From the IMG/VR virus record IMGVR_UViG_3300021961_000073, positions 1 to 64,000 of that record: 64,000 nucleotides of DNA. The stretch is one strand, 5' to 3'. Below, in pieces: positions 21,215 to 30,377 of the stretch. The DNA comes from a virus. The translations under genes and the position numbers were made by a program. The notes beneath the pieces are model-generated. The model saw nothing but the letters and a program-made list of their open reading frames with translations, ran no database searches and was not told where the DNA came from. How positions within the stretch are numbered: the stretch's first letter is position 1; each line of letters opens with the position of its first letter.

Positions 21215-23007
21215 TGGCAATAAGTATAGGGGATCTAAATAAAGCACTAGGCCAATTAAGAAGCCAAGTAAACACCTTTGAAGCTACTGCTAAATTTCAA
21301 GATGCCTCTGAAGGTATTGAAAAAGCTTATAATAACCCATTCAGTAAATTATCACAAGACCATGGAACAGTAGTTGACGGTGTAAAAGCTTTAGGACAAA
21401 ATACTGATAATCTTGCTGATGAAGAAGAAGCTAAACTTAAACCAATGGTCACTAAACTTGATCCAACTATCTCGGAAAAATTTCCTGAATTAAAAGGAAG
21501 TATCGGAGATGCTAGTGCTATGGACAAAATGTTTAAAAGTTATTTGGTTAATGCACAAGCTCTATACACAGCAGCAAAGCCAGCAGTAACAACTGAAGCC
21601 AGGATGTTAGATGAAATAGTACAAGATGGTTCTTTACAATCTACTGTAGTGACTATATCAGATCGAACTGGCAAAAGCTTAGAAGATACTACAAAAGAAT
21701 TAGATAAATTTAAACCTGAAAATTTAACTAGTGATTATAATACATTAGTCAAGAAGGTTAAATCCGAAGAATTTCAGAAAGAGTTCTCCGCGGCCAATAA
21801 TAAGTTATCTGGTCTTATGGATAGATTTACTGGTGGATTTGGTTCTGGTGGTGGTCTTATGAAAAACTTAACTGAGAAACTTACTAGTAATATAAGCAGC
21901 GCTACTAAAAGCTTAGATCTACCAAATGTAAACAGCAGAGGGATAACGAGTCAGGTTCTATCGGGAGACGCAGCAGGAGCTAGAAATATTCTATCTTCTA
22001 AGGTGACAATCCCATCTAGCCTTTCATCTTTTGCTAGTTCTTTCCCAGGGGCAACCGCAGGATTAGACGGTACAACTACTTTTGGAAATAGTAAGCAGTT
22101 ATCTAGCTTTTTAACTGGAACTAAAAATAAAATAAGTGATCCAGGTTTACAAACCCAACTTGGACAAGCTACTTCTAAAGCTGATAGTATTTTTACTAAA
22201 ATTACCGATCGTCTAGGATCTGTAGGTGGGGCAGTTACTCCAGCACCAGAAACGCCAACTAATAATAATCCCGTAGTTAATTATACTACTAAAAAAGTCA
22301 AGCCTTATCAATTAATGAATTCTACTGAAGAAATAGTTAAATATCTTCAAGCCGCAAACCGAGAGCTTAGTACACTCACGGTTGGTTGGACTCAATTACC
22401 ATTAGATAACTCAAATTGGACTGCTTGGAATTATGCAAATGCTGTGACCCAGGCGGTTGGAGCAAATGCTACACCTGATGATCCTAACTATAGACCATTT
22501 CAGGGAGATGTGCTATATGGCACAAGTCATTTCTTTATAAGAAAAGACGGAACCTTAGAAACTGCACGACCAATAGATCTGCTAAGAGGATATAGCACAT
22601 ATAGACCTGACGGCGTAGACGTTTTCGGTCCATATAACGTGTTTGTAATCTTTAATGCTGGTTATAATTGTTATAGAAAGAAATTTAAAGGCGGTAAAAT
22701 TCCTCAATCGGAGTTAACTGCTCAAAGTATTACTGCAGAGCAATGGAAAACATTTAATATGCTATTAGATGCTTGGTATACTTTCTTCCCAGCTGGTGAT
22801 GCTTTCGGACAATTAGATTTATATAAAGAATTCAAATCACCATCACCTGGGTTTGACGTACCTTCTTATGTTGGTAAAGCCCCGTGGAATAAAGCTAATA
22901 CTGGAGAGCCTAAGGTTCTAAACAGGCTTTTAAGCCCAGACGAAATTGCAATACAGAATAAAGAACAGATGCTAGTAAAACTTAGAGAAATTAGGGACTA
23001 TATGTAA
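21214..23007 (+). CDS. baseplate hub-associated protein with amidase-like domain, 597 aa
   Basis: The N-terminal 350 residues are helical and Ser/Gly-rich (hinge GGFGSGGGLMK), like virion linker proteins. Residues about 380-535 resemble an N-acetylmuramoyl-alanine amidase of the Amidase_2 type: SHFFIRKDGTLETARP corresponds to the H-F-x-I-x-x-D-G strand (His439), YNVFVIFNAGYN to the next strand, and AEQWKTFNMLLDAWYTFFP to the helix. The first metal histidine is replaced (GWTQLP near 392) and the last one reads GQLD near 533. It may therefore bind but not cut peptidoglycan. It lies between the two spike genes, coupled by one-base overlaps. Confidence 0.7.
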   Translation: MAISIGDLNKALGQLRSQVNTFEATAKFQDASEGIEKAYNNPFSKLSQDHGTVVDGVKALGQNTDNLADEEEAKLKPMVTKLDPTISEKFPELKGSIGDASAMDKMFKSYLVNAQALYTAAKPAVTTEARMLDEIVQDGSLQSTVVTISDRTGKSLEDTTKELDKFKPENLTSDYNTLVKKVKSEEFQKEFSAANNKLSGLMDRFTGGFGSGGGLMKNLTEKLTSNISSATKSLDLPNVNSRGITSQVLSGDAAGARNILSSKVTIPSSLSSFASSFPGATAGLDGTTTFGNSKQLSSFLTGTKNKISDPGLQTQLGQATSKADSIFTKITDRLGSVGGAVTPAPETPTNNNPVVNYTTKKVKPYQLMNSTEEIVKYLQAANRELSTLTVGWTQLPLDNSNWTAWNYANAVTQAVGANATPDDPNYRPFQGDVLYGTSHFFIRKDGTLETARPIDLLRGYSTYRPDGVDVFGPYNVFVIFNAGYNCYRKKFKGGKIPQSELTAQSITAEQWKTFNMLLDAWYTFFPAGDAFGQLDLYKEFKSPSPGFDVPSYVGKAPWNKANTGEPKVLNRLLSPDEIAIQNKEQMLVKLREIRDYM

Positions 23008-25511
23008 TGGCAGATGAAGACATCAATCTAGACGAAGCAAGTATTACTAATTCTGGTGGCGGATTCTCTGATCCTAGAGGCGAATATCCTAGAGTAAATT
23101 ATTATTATAAACCATCTTTAAACCAAGAAATTTATGGTCAAGCAAAAACTATAGTAGGACTTGGTGGTGGGGATCCTGCTGTTAATTTGATTGGATTTAC
23201 AGCTGGTGATACGGTACCACCTCAATATGGTAAAATACAAATCCAAGAAACTGCTTCTGGGCATAAATTTATTATGGATGATACGCCCGGCGGCGAGCGA
23301 GTGGTTGTGTATCATAAGACTGGGGCTGGCGTAGAGCTTAAGCCAGACGGAACTGTAAACATACGTTCTAAAAATAATATGGCAATTATGATCGATGCAA
23401 ATGGTGTAATATACACCGAAGGCGATCTACGAATCTCTGCTAAGAATCTATCTTTAGACGTCCGCGGCGATTTGGATATGACAGTTCATAATGACTGGAA
23501 GATTAATGTAAAGGGCGATGTGAAGGAAAAGATTGAAGGGGCTTATAGACAAGAGATTCTTAAGAACTTCGGGCAAGAGGTCCACAAGAACGTTAATAAA
23601 ACAGTATTGGGATCTGAAACACAAACAGTATTGGGAAATTACTATAACATAGTAAAGCTCAATGCTGAATATACTGTCGGACAAGAATTTAAGAATGCGG
23701 TAGGCGCTGGCTATAAAACTACAGCACAGGGTGAAATGGTACAATCGGCACCAAGCGTTAGTATCTCAGCAGGTGATTTAAGTGTCGTAGGAGCTGGTGG
23801 TACGATTGGCGGCGATAAGATGATCTACTATGGAAACACCGCTCATATAGATCGTGTAAACTCTACAGCCATGTATGCTACCACATTCCATGGCTCATTA
23901 CACGGCAAAGCAGAGTTCGCTTCAAAGGCAGATCAGGCGGGCGTTGCTCCTCCTGGACCTGGTTCTGGCGGCGGTACCTATACCTATGATTCAGCAGATA
24001 ACAACATGACCACCGAACCAACTGAAGATATGATGGAGAAGGTTCTTACGTATTCTTCAAGAGGCGTGGTAAAAGTACAGGTTGATAAAGACGATTTCAT
24101 TAAGAATAAGATCGATCGTACTGTGGATATGGGTAACGTAATTAATAGAAAACTGGATGCTAATGAAGTCCGGGTCAGAATGAAAGAAGAAAAGCATCAA
24201 AACAATTCCAAATTTATCGGTCAGGTAATTGCAGACAAGGTGCTTTCAGAGGCATATATCAATAAGACTCCACCAAATGTCGGAAGAACTTACAGCGGTC
24301 CTGGATCCGTATCGTTTGTCCCACAGGGGGCGAACGTTACAGCAGCTGGTACAGGAACAGGCAAATTCATTACTGGCAGTAGAGAAAGTTTCAAAGGATT
24401 TAAGCCTGATTCTAAATACGATCCAATGGCTATCCCGCCAATTGATGGTGTTACATCCATAAACTCAAAAACTGAAGTCGGGGCTGGAATACCTATCTCT
24501 ACGTTCTTAACTGGTAGGGGATTCGCTACTAACCTAGGTCACTTGGGTACTTTCGAAGATAGACAAGCATTAGCCCGACAGCTCTTGTTACAATCTGAGG
24601 TTATTAAATTAGCCAGAAACAATAAGGATGCTTATAAAGATTTCAGATGTGTAGTTACTGAAGGCATATACAAACCGTATGATACCGAGGAACTTACAGA
24701 GGGGGAAATACTAGATCTTTCTTCTAAGGGAAGAGCTATAACGTATGAATTGTTCGACGAAAGAAATAAACAATATACTGAAATTACCTATCAATTCGCC
24801 GAATATCTTGCAGAATATCTAGTAGGATATGATAAGATTGCTTTATATTACGATCAATATGATCCCAAGGTTGATGCTATTCACAGTCAAATAACTGTTA
24901 TTATGCCAGAAGTAGATGATGAATATAAATGTGCACCTCCTACATATAAATTAGAAACATACTTCAACGGTAAGCTGTTAAGCAATAGTGATTTACAAGA
25001 AGTTATTAACTATTCTTCACCAGCAGTTGGTAAAATAGGTAACGCTATACCGGGGGAACAGATCTTACAATATGAGGTAAGTGGCATTCGTGATCTTCCT
25101 TGCAATAGATCATTTGAAAGGATATTGGTAGATTCAGCTAAAGCTGTTAAACTCGATAAGGTAGTTATTACCTCAGCTAAACAGCCTGGTACGAGTGGCA
25201 GAAGGCTTGGATCTATGAGACATGATACAGGTAATGCTGCCGATGTTTATTTAGTGTACAAAGGCAGAATCTTAAATTCTTCTAAATTGACTGATAGAAC
25301 TGTTATGATGAAATTTATTTCAGAGTGTGTTGGTCGTGGTGTTAGAGGCGCTGGTCATGGTGAAAAATATATGGGCCCAACAATTCTCCATTTAGATACG
25401 CTAGGACAGAGTCTCGGCTCCGGTCAATTTAATCCACAAATAACAACTACGTGGGGAGATTCTGAATGGCTTTTTGCTGCAGTAACTGATGCTAGAAACT
25501 CAATAGTTTAA
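23007..25511 (+). CDS. spike beta-helix protein with M15-type peptidase domain, 834 aa
   Basis: Residues about 80-330 repeat short strands (GVELKPDGTVNIRSKNN, YTEGDLRISAKNLSLDVRG, DLDMTVHNDWKINVKGD), the beta-helix of the T4 gp5 needle, beginning with GHKFIMDDTPGGERVV, which matches the gp5 post-lysozyme region. A Pro/Gly-rich linker is at 325-340. The last 120 residues have an M15 zinc peptidase signature: RHDTGNAADV (His739, Asp746; H-x-x-G-x-A-x-D) and TILHLD (His795). It would add a DD-peptidase activity to the puncturing device. No OB or lysozyme domain is present; these are on the gene at 20243. Confidence 0.8.
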   Translation: MADEDINLDEASITNSGGGFSDPRGEYPRVNYYYKPSLNQEIYGQAKTIVGLGGGDPAVNLIGFTAGDTVPPQYGKIQIQETASGHKFIMDDTPGGERVVVYHKTGAGVELKPDGTVNIRSKNNMAIMIDANGVIYTEGDLRISAKNLSLDVRGDLDMTVHNDWKINVKGDVKEKIEGAYRQEILKNFGQEVHKNVNKTVLGSETQTVLGNYYNIVKLNAEYTVGQEFKNAVGAGYKTTAQGEMVQSAPSVSISAGDLSVVGAGGTIGGDKMIYYGNTAHIDRVNSTAMYATTFHGSLHGKAEFASKADQAGVAPPGPGSGGGTYTYDSADNNMTTEPTEDMMEKVLTYSSRGVVKVQVDKDDFIKNKIDRTVDMGNVINRKLDANEVRVRMKEEKHQNNSKFIGQVIADKVLSEAYINKTPPNVGRTYSGPGSVSFVPQGANVTAAGTGTGKFITGSRESFKGFKPDSKYDPMAIPPIDGVTSINSKTEVGAGIPISTFLTGRGFATNLGHLGTFEDRQALARQLLLQSEVIKLARNNKDAYKDFRCVVTEGIYKPYDTEELTEGEILDLSSKGRAITYELFDERNKQYTEITYQFAEYLAEYLVGYDKIALYYDQYDPKVDAIHSQITVIMPEVDDEYKCAPPTYKLETYFNGKLLSNSDLQEVINYSSPAVGKIGNAIPGEQILQYEVSGIRDLPCNRSFERILVDSAKAVKLDKVVITSAKQPGTSGRRLGSMRHDTGNAADVYLVYKGRILNSSKLTDRTVMMKFISECVGRGVRGAGHGEKYMGPTILHLDTLGQSLGSGQFNPQITTTWGDSEWLFAAVTDARNSIV

Positions 25512-25534
25512 ACTCATAATTCGGATAAAACAGT

Positions 25535-25542
25535 TATAAATA
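25535..25542 (+). promoter_or_regulatory. late promoter TATAAATA for gp25
   Basis: Exact TATAAATA 21 bases before the gp25 ATG, followed by AGAAGAAACCCTGAGGAAA, which includes the ribosome site. Confidence 0.8.
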
Positions 25543-25563
25543 AGAAGAAACCCTGAGGAAAAT

Positions 25564-26004
25564 ATGGCTAGAGCTTTAGCATTAGAGGATAAAAATCTTT
25601 CAGTCTCGTCTGTAAACATGGTGAGACGACGGGTTTATAGTGATATAGATCTAACCTTTGCATCCAAACAAAACGGTGACATTTATAAGAAGACTGAAGC
25701 TGCTGCTGTTAAGCAAGCAGTAAAAAATTTAATTTTAACTAATTATCATGAAAAACCGTTTAATCCTACTTTTGGATGTAGCATCAGATCTTTATTATTC
25801 GAACTTGCAGACGATGACACAGCATTTGAAATAGAAAATAATGTTAAAAACGCTATTGAAAGATGGGAACCGAGAGCAAGACTTTTATCGGTTATTGCCA
25901 ACGTTGCTTTAGATAATAATTCCGTAGATGTAACAGTAATTTTTAAGGTAATTAATACTGAAGAAGAAGTTACCTTTACTACAACTCTGATAAGGTTGAG
26001 ATAA
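25564..26004 (+). CDS. 25: gp25 baseplate wedge protein, 146 aa
   Basis: Homologue of T4 gp25 (132 residues), the lysozyme-like wedge and sheath-initiator protein. The family core is visible: YSDIDLTFASKQNGDIYKK, AVKQAVKNLILTNYHEKPF, NPTFGCSIRSLLFELADDD, FEIENNVKNAIERWEPR and LDNNSVDVTVIFKV. Gp25 forms the first platform on which the sheath is built. It starts after a late promoter with CTGAGGAAAAT upstream, and gp6 begins at the next base after its stop. Confidence 0.95.
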   Translation: MARALALEDKNLSVSSVNMVRRRVYSDIDLTFASKQNGDIYKKTEAAAVKQAVKNLILTNYHEKPFNPTFGCSIRSLLFELADDDTAFEIENNVKNAIERWEPRARLLSVIANVALDNNSVDVTVIFKVINTEEEVTFTTTLIRLR

Positions 26005-27831
26005 ATGGCTACTACTATTAGATCCAGCGCACTAGATTTCGAAAACATAAAAGCGAATCTTAGGACTTATATTAAAGCTAAGCCCGAATTTGCAGATTAC
26101 GACTTTGAGGCTGCTGGTCTTAGCAATATAATGGATCTACTTGCCTACAATACACACGTAAACGGATTAGTAGCCAACTTTACCTTAAACGAATCCTTCC
26201 TGGGTACAGCACAGCTCAGAGCTTCCGTGGTTTCACTAGCCACTGGTATTGGTTATATTCCTGATACTAAAACCGCTTCTAGAGGTAGCGTTAGGGTTAG
26301 TGTAAATCTATCCGGTTTAGCTGGACGCCCTTCTACTATTACTCTACCAGCTTATACTAGATTTACTTCATCTTTAGACGATCTTCAATATACGTTCCAA
26401 ACAATTGATCAATTTTCAGCTGTTGATGATGGATCAGGAGTTTATGTATTTCAAACGAATGATGGTTCCACATCTTTACCAATATATGAAGGCCAACGGA
26501 AAACCAAGACATTTATAGTAGGCGAGTATAGCGAAAAAGACGTCTATATTATTCCAGATGTAAATTTAGATGCTGATACCGTTTCAGTCGAAGTATATGA
26601 AAGTTTCAGCAGTGATCAGAAAACCAATTATACTAATATCATAGATGCAACTTCTGTTAATGAAAATTCTACAATCTATATTTTGAAAGAAGCTCCTAAT
26701 GAATTTTTCCAATTAAGCTTTGGTGCAAATGATATCTTAGGTAAAGCACCGGTCGCCGGAAATACTATTAGAGTAAATTATATTTCTACCAATGGTAAAG
26801 ATGCAAATGCGGCTTCAGGATTTACTGCAGTTGATGACGTAACAGTCTTAGGCGTAGATTATAACTTAAGCGTTACTACCGTATCCAAATCAATAGGTGG
26901 TGATGATAAAGAATCCATCGAATCAATTCGTAGAAATGCACCGTTCCAATATGCTACACAAAATAGAATGGTTACACCCGAAGACTATACATCAATTATT
27001 CTCCGTAACTATTCAACCCTAATTAAAGATATAAAATCTTGGGGTGGAGAGGATAATCCATCTCCAAAATTCGGGACGGTATTCTCATCTATTCTTTTCG
27101 AAGATGATGTTACTGAAGCACAAGTAAATGAAACGAAAAGAGCTATAGAAGATCTCGTAAAGCAATTAGCTATCATTTCTTTCAGGGTGGAATTTGCAGA
27201 TCCAGTTGAGACATTTGTAGAAACTGACGTATACTTCCAAATTAACCCTAAACTTACTCCTCTTTCATTGAACGCAGTAAATATAGAAGTTAAAGCTGAA
27301 ATCGCTAATTATTTCTCTACAACTATAGGTGGATTTAGTCAATCTTTTAGACGTTCTAATCTTTTAACTTTAATAGATGACATCAGCCCTGCTATTCTTT
27401 CCTCGAGAGCAGACGTTCGAATGCAACAAAGAATAACCCCAACTATTGGCGCATTGAACAGTTTTAATTTAACTTTCCCAGTTAATCTAAGAGTGCCAGA
27501 CGACGAAGCACCAGTTATCACTAGCACAAGCTTTGTAGTTCAGAATACGACTGTTAGGATTGAAAATAAACTAGGTTCTAATCAGCTTCGGATCGTAGAT
27601 GTTGGGTCTGGAGATATTATAGTAGATAACGTAGGAAACTATGAGCCTACTTTGAGAAGAGTGAATTTGGTAGCTTTCAAGCCTACGAGTTTACTTGGTG
27701 GTAACGATTTTATAAAGATATCTGCAATACCAGCTAACCAATCAGCAATCAGTCCTATATTAAATGACATATTAAAATATGATGAAGATGCGTCAACTAT
27801 CCAACCAGTACTGACATCGGCCCAGAACTAA
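26005..27831 (+). CDS. 6: gp6 baseplate wedge protein, 608 aa
   Basis: Baseplate_J-type protein equivalent to T4 gp6 (660 residues). FENIKANLRTYIKAKPEF and NIMDLLAYNTHVNGLVANF open the family. The conserved central motif is GGDDKESIESIRRNAPFQYA, then RMVTPEDYTSIILRNYSTL and IKSWGGEDNPSPKFG. Gp6 is the ring that irises open at contraction. The gene abuts gp25 and overlaps gp7 by one base, the same gene order as in T4. Confidence 0.95.
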   Translation: MATTIRSSALDFENIKANLRTYIKAKPEFADYDFEAAGLSNIMDLLAYNTHVNGLVANFTLNESFLGTAQLRASVVSLATGIGYIPDTKTASRGSVRVSVNLSGLAGRPSTITLPAYTRFTSSLDDLQYTFQTIDQFSAVDDGSGVYVFQTNDGSTSLPIYEGQRKTKTFIVGEYSEKDVYIIPDVNLDADTVSVEVYESFSSDQKTNYTNIIDATSVNENSTIYILKEAPNEFFQLSFGANDILGKAPVAGNTIRVNYISTNGKDANAASGFTAVDDVTVLGVDYNLSVTTVSKSIGGDDKESIESIRRNAPFQYATQNRMVTPEDYTSIILRNYSTLIKDIKSWGGEDNPSPKFGTVFSSILFEDDVTEAQVNETKRAIEDLVKQLAIISFRVEFADPVETFVETDVYFQINPKLTPLSLNAVNIEVKAEIANYFSTTIGGFSQSFRRSNLLTLIDDISPAILSSRADVRMQQRITPTIGALNSFNLTFPVNLRVPDDEAPVITSTSFVVQNTTVRIENKLGSNQLRIVDVGSGDIIVDNVGNYEPTLRRVNLVAFKPTSLLGGNDFIKISAIPANQSAISPILNDILKYDEDASTIQPVLTSAQN

Positions 27832-29228
27832 TGTCTGATCAAACTCTAAGAGACCTAAACAGAAGACCGATCTCTCTGGAGAATAACCAGATTCGTGAGG
27901 CTTTGCCTTCGTACTTTCAAGAAGAGTTTCCGACTTTAGTTAAACTCTTTGAATACTATTTTCAATATATGGATTCTGATGGTGTTAATAATGATCATGC
28001 TTTCGGTAGAAAAATTAAAGATTTACATCTTAGTAGAGATATAGGTCAAACACCACAACAAAATCTTACGTATATTGAAGACGAATTACTCTTAGGTCAG
28101 AACTACCTCGAAGGTATTTTAGACAATAGAACAGGTGCTGAGCTTTCTAATAACTTCTATAGAACAAAGGGCACAAAATATTCTATAGAAAGATTCTTTC
28201 GTTCATTCTTTGCAACTGATCCAGATGTTGTATATGGCAAGGATCTAATCTTTGAAATTAGTGCTCCTTCAACTGCACATGTTCAAAGATTTACTATTAC
28301 AACTGGTGCAACATTAACTGAAACTACAAGCACTGTTGGTAGAACAAGATACTACGCTTACTCAGGAAGTTTAACAGTAACTTTAGGTGGAAATGAATTT
28401 ACTGTTCCAATTAGTATTGCAGCCTCAGAAGCTCAAAGACTTAGTACAACACTAACACCAAATGAAACAAGATATTATCTCACCCAAGGAAGTTACGTTA
28501 AAGACGGAAGAACATTATGGAAAACTAGGGTAAGACCTGCAACTGGTGAATTATGGTTCGAATCACAATATGATGGATCACAAGTTAATCTATTTAGTAT
28601 AGAAGGTGGGGCAATAGGTTATAATACCTATGCACAAGTTGTCGGTAAAAGCGGGGTAGGAACACCCATAGGACCAGCTTCAGGTAAGTACATCTTAAAC
28701 GATAAGATTTACCAATATTGGGGAATATTACTTAAGACTGATATTGCCCAATCCGAATGGTTAGAACTTTACAAATTATTTGTACATCCTGGTGGTATGT
28801 ACGTAGGATCTGAGGTTCAGATCGTTTCTGTAAATGCTGATATTAGCTTTGATAATATGCCTATCAGCGTACCTCCTCCATCTATCGATCCAGTCTTCCT
28901 CTCGGTTGCTACTATAACAACTACGCCTCTTACTGAAGCATCTGGTATTATTCCACATTCTACCACGGGAGATGGCAAGGTGCGGACGAATCTTACCCAG
29001 TACAGAATTCAAGATTACACTGACAGCAGTTACGTTTCTGGTGATTCCGATCTCTTCGGATCTATCGGATATCAGACTGCTTACTATCAGTCGATCAAGG
29101 ATCTTATCCAAGAAACCTCACCGACTGTCGACGAAGATTCTGACGGCGTAACAGAAACAGCTATGAAGATGTCTAACATCCAAGAGACTATGGACCAAGA
29201 CGAATTCTTCTATTATGATTCAGCATAA
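27831..29228 (+). CDS. 7: gp7-like baseplate wedge protein, short form, 465 aa
   Basis: Corresponds to the C-terminal part of T4 gp7 (1032 residues). Residues about 24-130 (LPSYFQEEFPTLVKLFEYYF, GAELSNNFYRTKGTKYSIER, RFFRSFFATDPDVVYGKDLI) follow the same order as the gp7 helical core, including the TKG element before a strand-rich insert. Later, LELYKLFVHPGGMYVGS aligns with the gp7 segment around RFVHPVGFGF. The large N-terminal beta domains of T4 gp7 are absent. It follows gp6 with one base overlap, as in T4. Confidence 0.8.
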   Translation: MSDQTLRDLNRRPISLENNQIREALPSYFQEEFPTLVKLFEYYFQYMDSDGVNNDHAFGRKIKDLHLSRDIGQTPQQNLTYIEDELLLGQNYLEGILDNRTGAELSNNFYRTKGTKYSIERFFRSFFATDPDVVYGKDLIFEISAPSTAHVQRFTITTGATLTETTSTVGRTRYYAYSGSLTVTLGGNEFTVPISIAASEAQRLSTTLTPNETRYYLTQGSYVKDGRTLWKTRVRPATGELWFESQYDGSQVNLFSIEGGAIGYNTYAQVVGKSGVGTPIGPASGKYILNDKIYQYWGILLKTDIAQSEWLELYKLFVHPGGMYVGSEVQIVSVNADISFDNMPISVPPPSIDPVFLSVATITTTPLTEASGIIPHSTTGDGKVRTNLTQYRIQDYTDSSYVSGDSDLFGSIGYQTAYYQSIKDLIQETSPTVDEDSDGVTETAMKMSNIQETMDQDEFFYYDSA

Positions 29229-29232
29229 CTTG

Positions 29233-29240
29233 TATAAATA
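29233..29240 (+). promoter_or_regulatory. late promoter TATAAATA for gp10-like gene
   Basis: Exact TATAAATA 25 bases before the ATG of the gp10-like gene, in the 37-base gap after gp7. Confidence 0.8.
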
Positions 29241-29265
29241 CAGATATTACCAAGCAGGATAAACC

Positions 29266-30360
29266 ATGGCACGTCAAAATATTAATATCGGCTCGGCCGC
29301 AAATGATGGGACTGGCGATACGCTAAGAACGACTGGTCGCAAGATCAATGAGAATTTTGTAGAAATCTATCAAATCCTCGGTGGCGACAGTAATATTGCT
29401 TATAGTAACGTCAGACTCGGTAATAATACCCTTACATTTGAAGGTGTAGCGGAAGACGCTTACGAAACAACGATAACAGCTATCGAGCCGGTTGCCGATG
29501 CTCAAATTACTATACCGAACACTTCCGGTCAATTTATACTTGACAGTGCTACCCAAACGCTTACAAACAAGACATTAGTAGATCCTCTTTTAAAGCATCC
29601 CGACATTGGCGATTCGGCTGGCGGTACTTCTTACACATACGCTTTTAGACCTAATAAAGGTTTAGCTGCCAATAGAAATTTAACACTGCCGCTAATTACA
29701 GTTGACGATCACTTAATTTCTAGAACATCGACTGATACCCTTACAAATAAAAGATTGTTTAATGCCAGACTATCTGGTAAAGATGTTCGAATTGATTCGG
29801 ATATAAACGATGCAACAGGTAACCCAGTTATCCGTATTGCTACTAGTGCTAGCTCGGTTAATTACATACAGTTTGAAGGTGCTGCAACAAGTAACGACCC
29901 AATCATCCAGACTACTGGTACAGACACAAACATAGATCTGAGATTAGCTGGTAAAGGAACCGGTAGCGTTAGATTACTGAGTGCTACACAACATGCTTCC
30001 ACTAACCATTCTTCTACCGGATCAGAGATTGATCTGAATGACGATGTTAGTTATTTTACAGCTTCATCGGGAACTCAAAAACACGTGCTCCCTAGAGGAA
30101 CAGATAGAAGCGGTCACATCCACACCTTCGCAAACGTAGGTGGAGCCATAGCAATAGTTATTGTGGATTCTGATGGAAGTGGAAATAGCTATTTGGGTTC
30201 AAGCGGTGGTACATATGGAAGATTTAGGATTCAACCTTACCAATCTATTCAAGCCGTTTACTCTTCTGCCGGTGATGAAGGTTGGTATTTAATCGGACTA
30301 GATTCAGATGGCGGTCTAGGATCAAATATTGTCCTAGGTACAAAGGCCACGATGCCATGA
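29266..30360 (+). CDS. 10: gp10/gp9-like baseplate pin or fibre-connector protein, 364 aa
   Basis: The N-terminus (QNINIGSAANDGTGDTLR, then KINENF) is nearly that of T4 gp10, the module that docks fibre and pin proteins to the wedge; T4 gp9 has a related start. The body alternates fibre-like repeats (TQTLTNKTLVDP, TDTLTNKRLFNA) and ends in a beta domain (KHVLPRGTDRSGHIHTFANV). T4 gp10 has 602 residues, so this is a shorter relative. It begins after a late promoter and precedes gp8 by 17 bases. Whether it acts as gp10 or gp9 cannot be decided. Confidence 0.7.
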   Translation: MARQNINIGSAANDGTGDTLRTTGRKINENFVEIYQILGGDSNIAYSNVRLGNNTLTFEGVAEDAYETTITAIEPVADAQITIPNTSGQFILDSATQTLTNKTLVDPLLKHPDIGDSAGGTSYTYAFRPNKGLAANRNLTLPLITVDDHLISRTSTDTLTNKRLFNARLSGKDVRIDSDINDATGNPVIRIATSASSVNYIQFEGAATSNDPIIQTTGTDTNIDLRLAGKGTGSVRLLSATQHASTNHSSTGSEIDLNDDVSYFTASSGTQKHVLPRGTDRSGHIHTFANVGGAIAIVIVDSDGSGNSYLGSSGGTYGRFRIQPYQSIQAVYSSAGDEGWYLIGLDSDGGLGSNIVLGTKATMP

Positions 30361-30377
30361 TGATAAGGAAAAACTAA

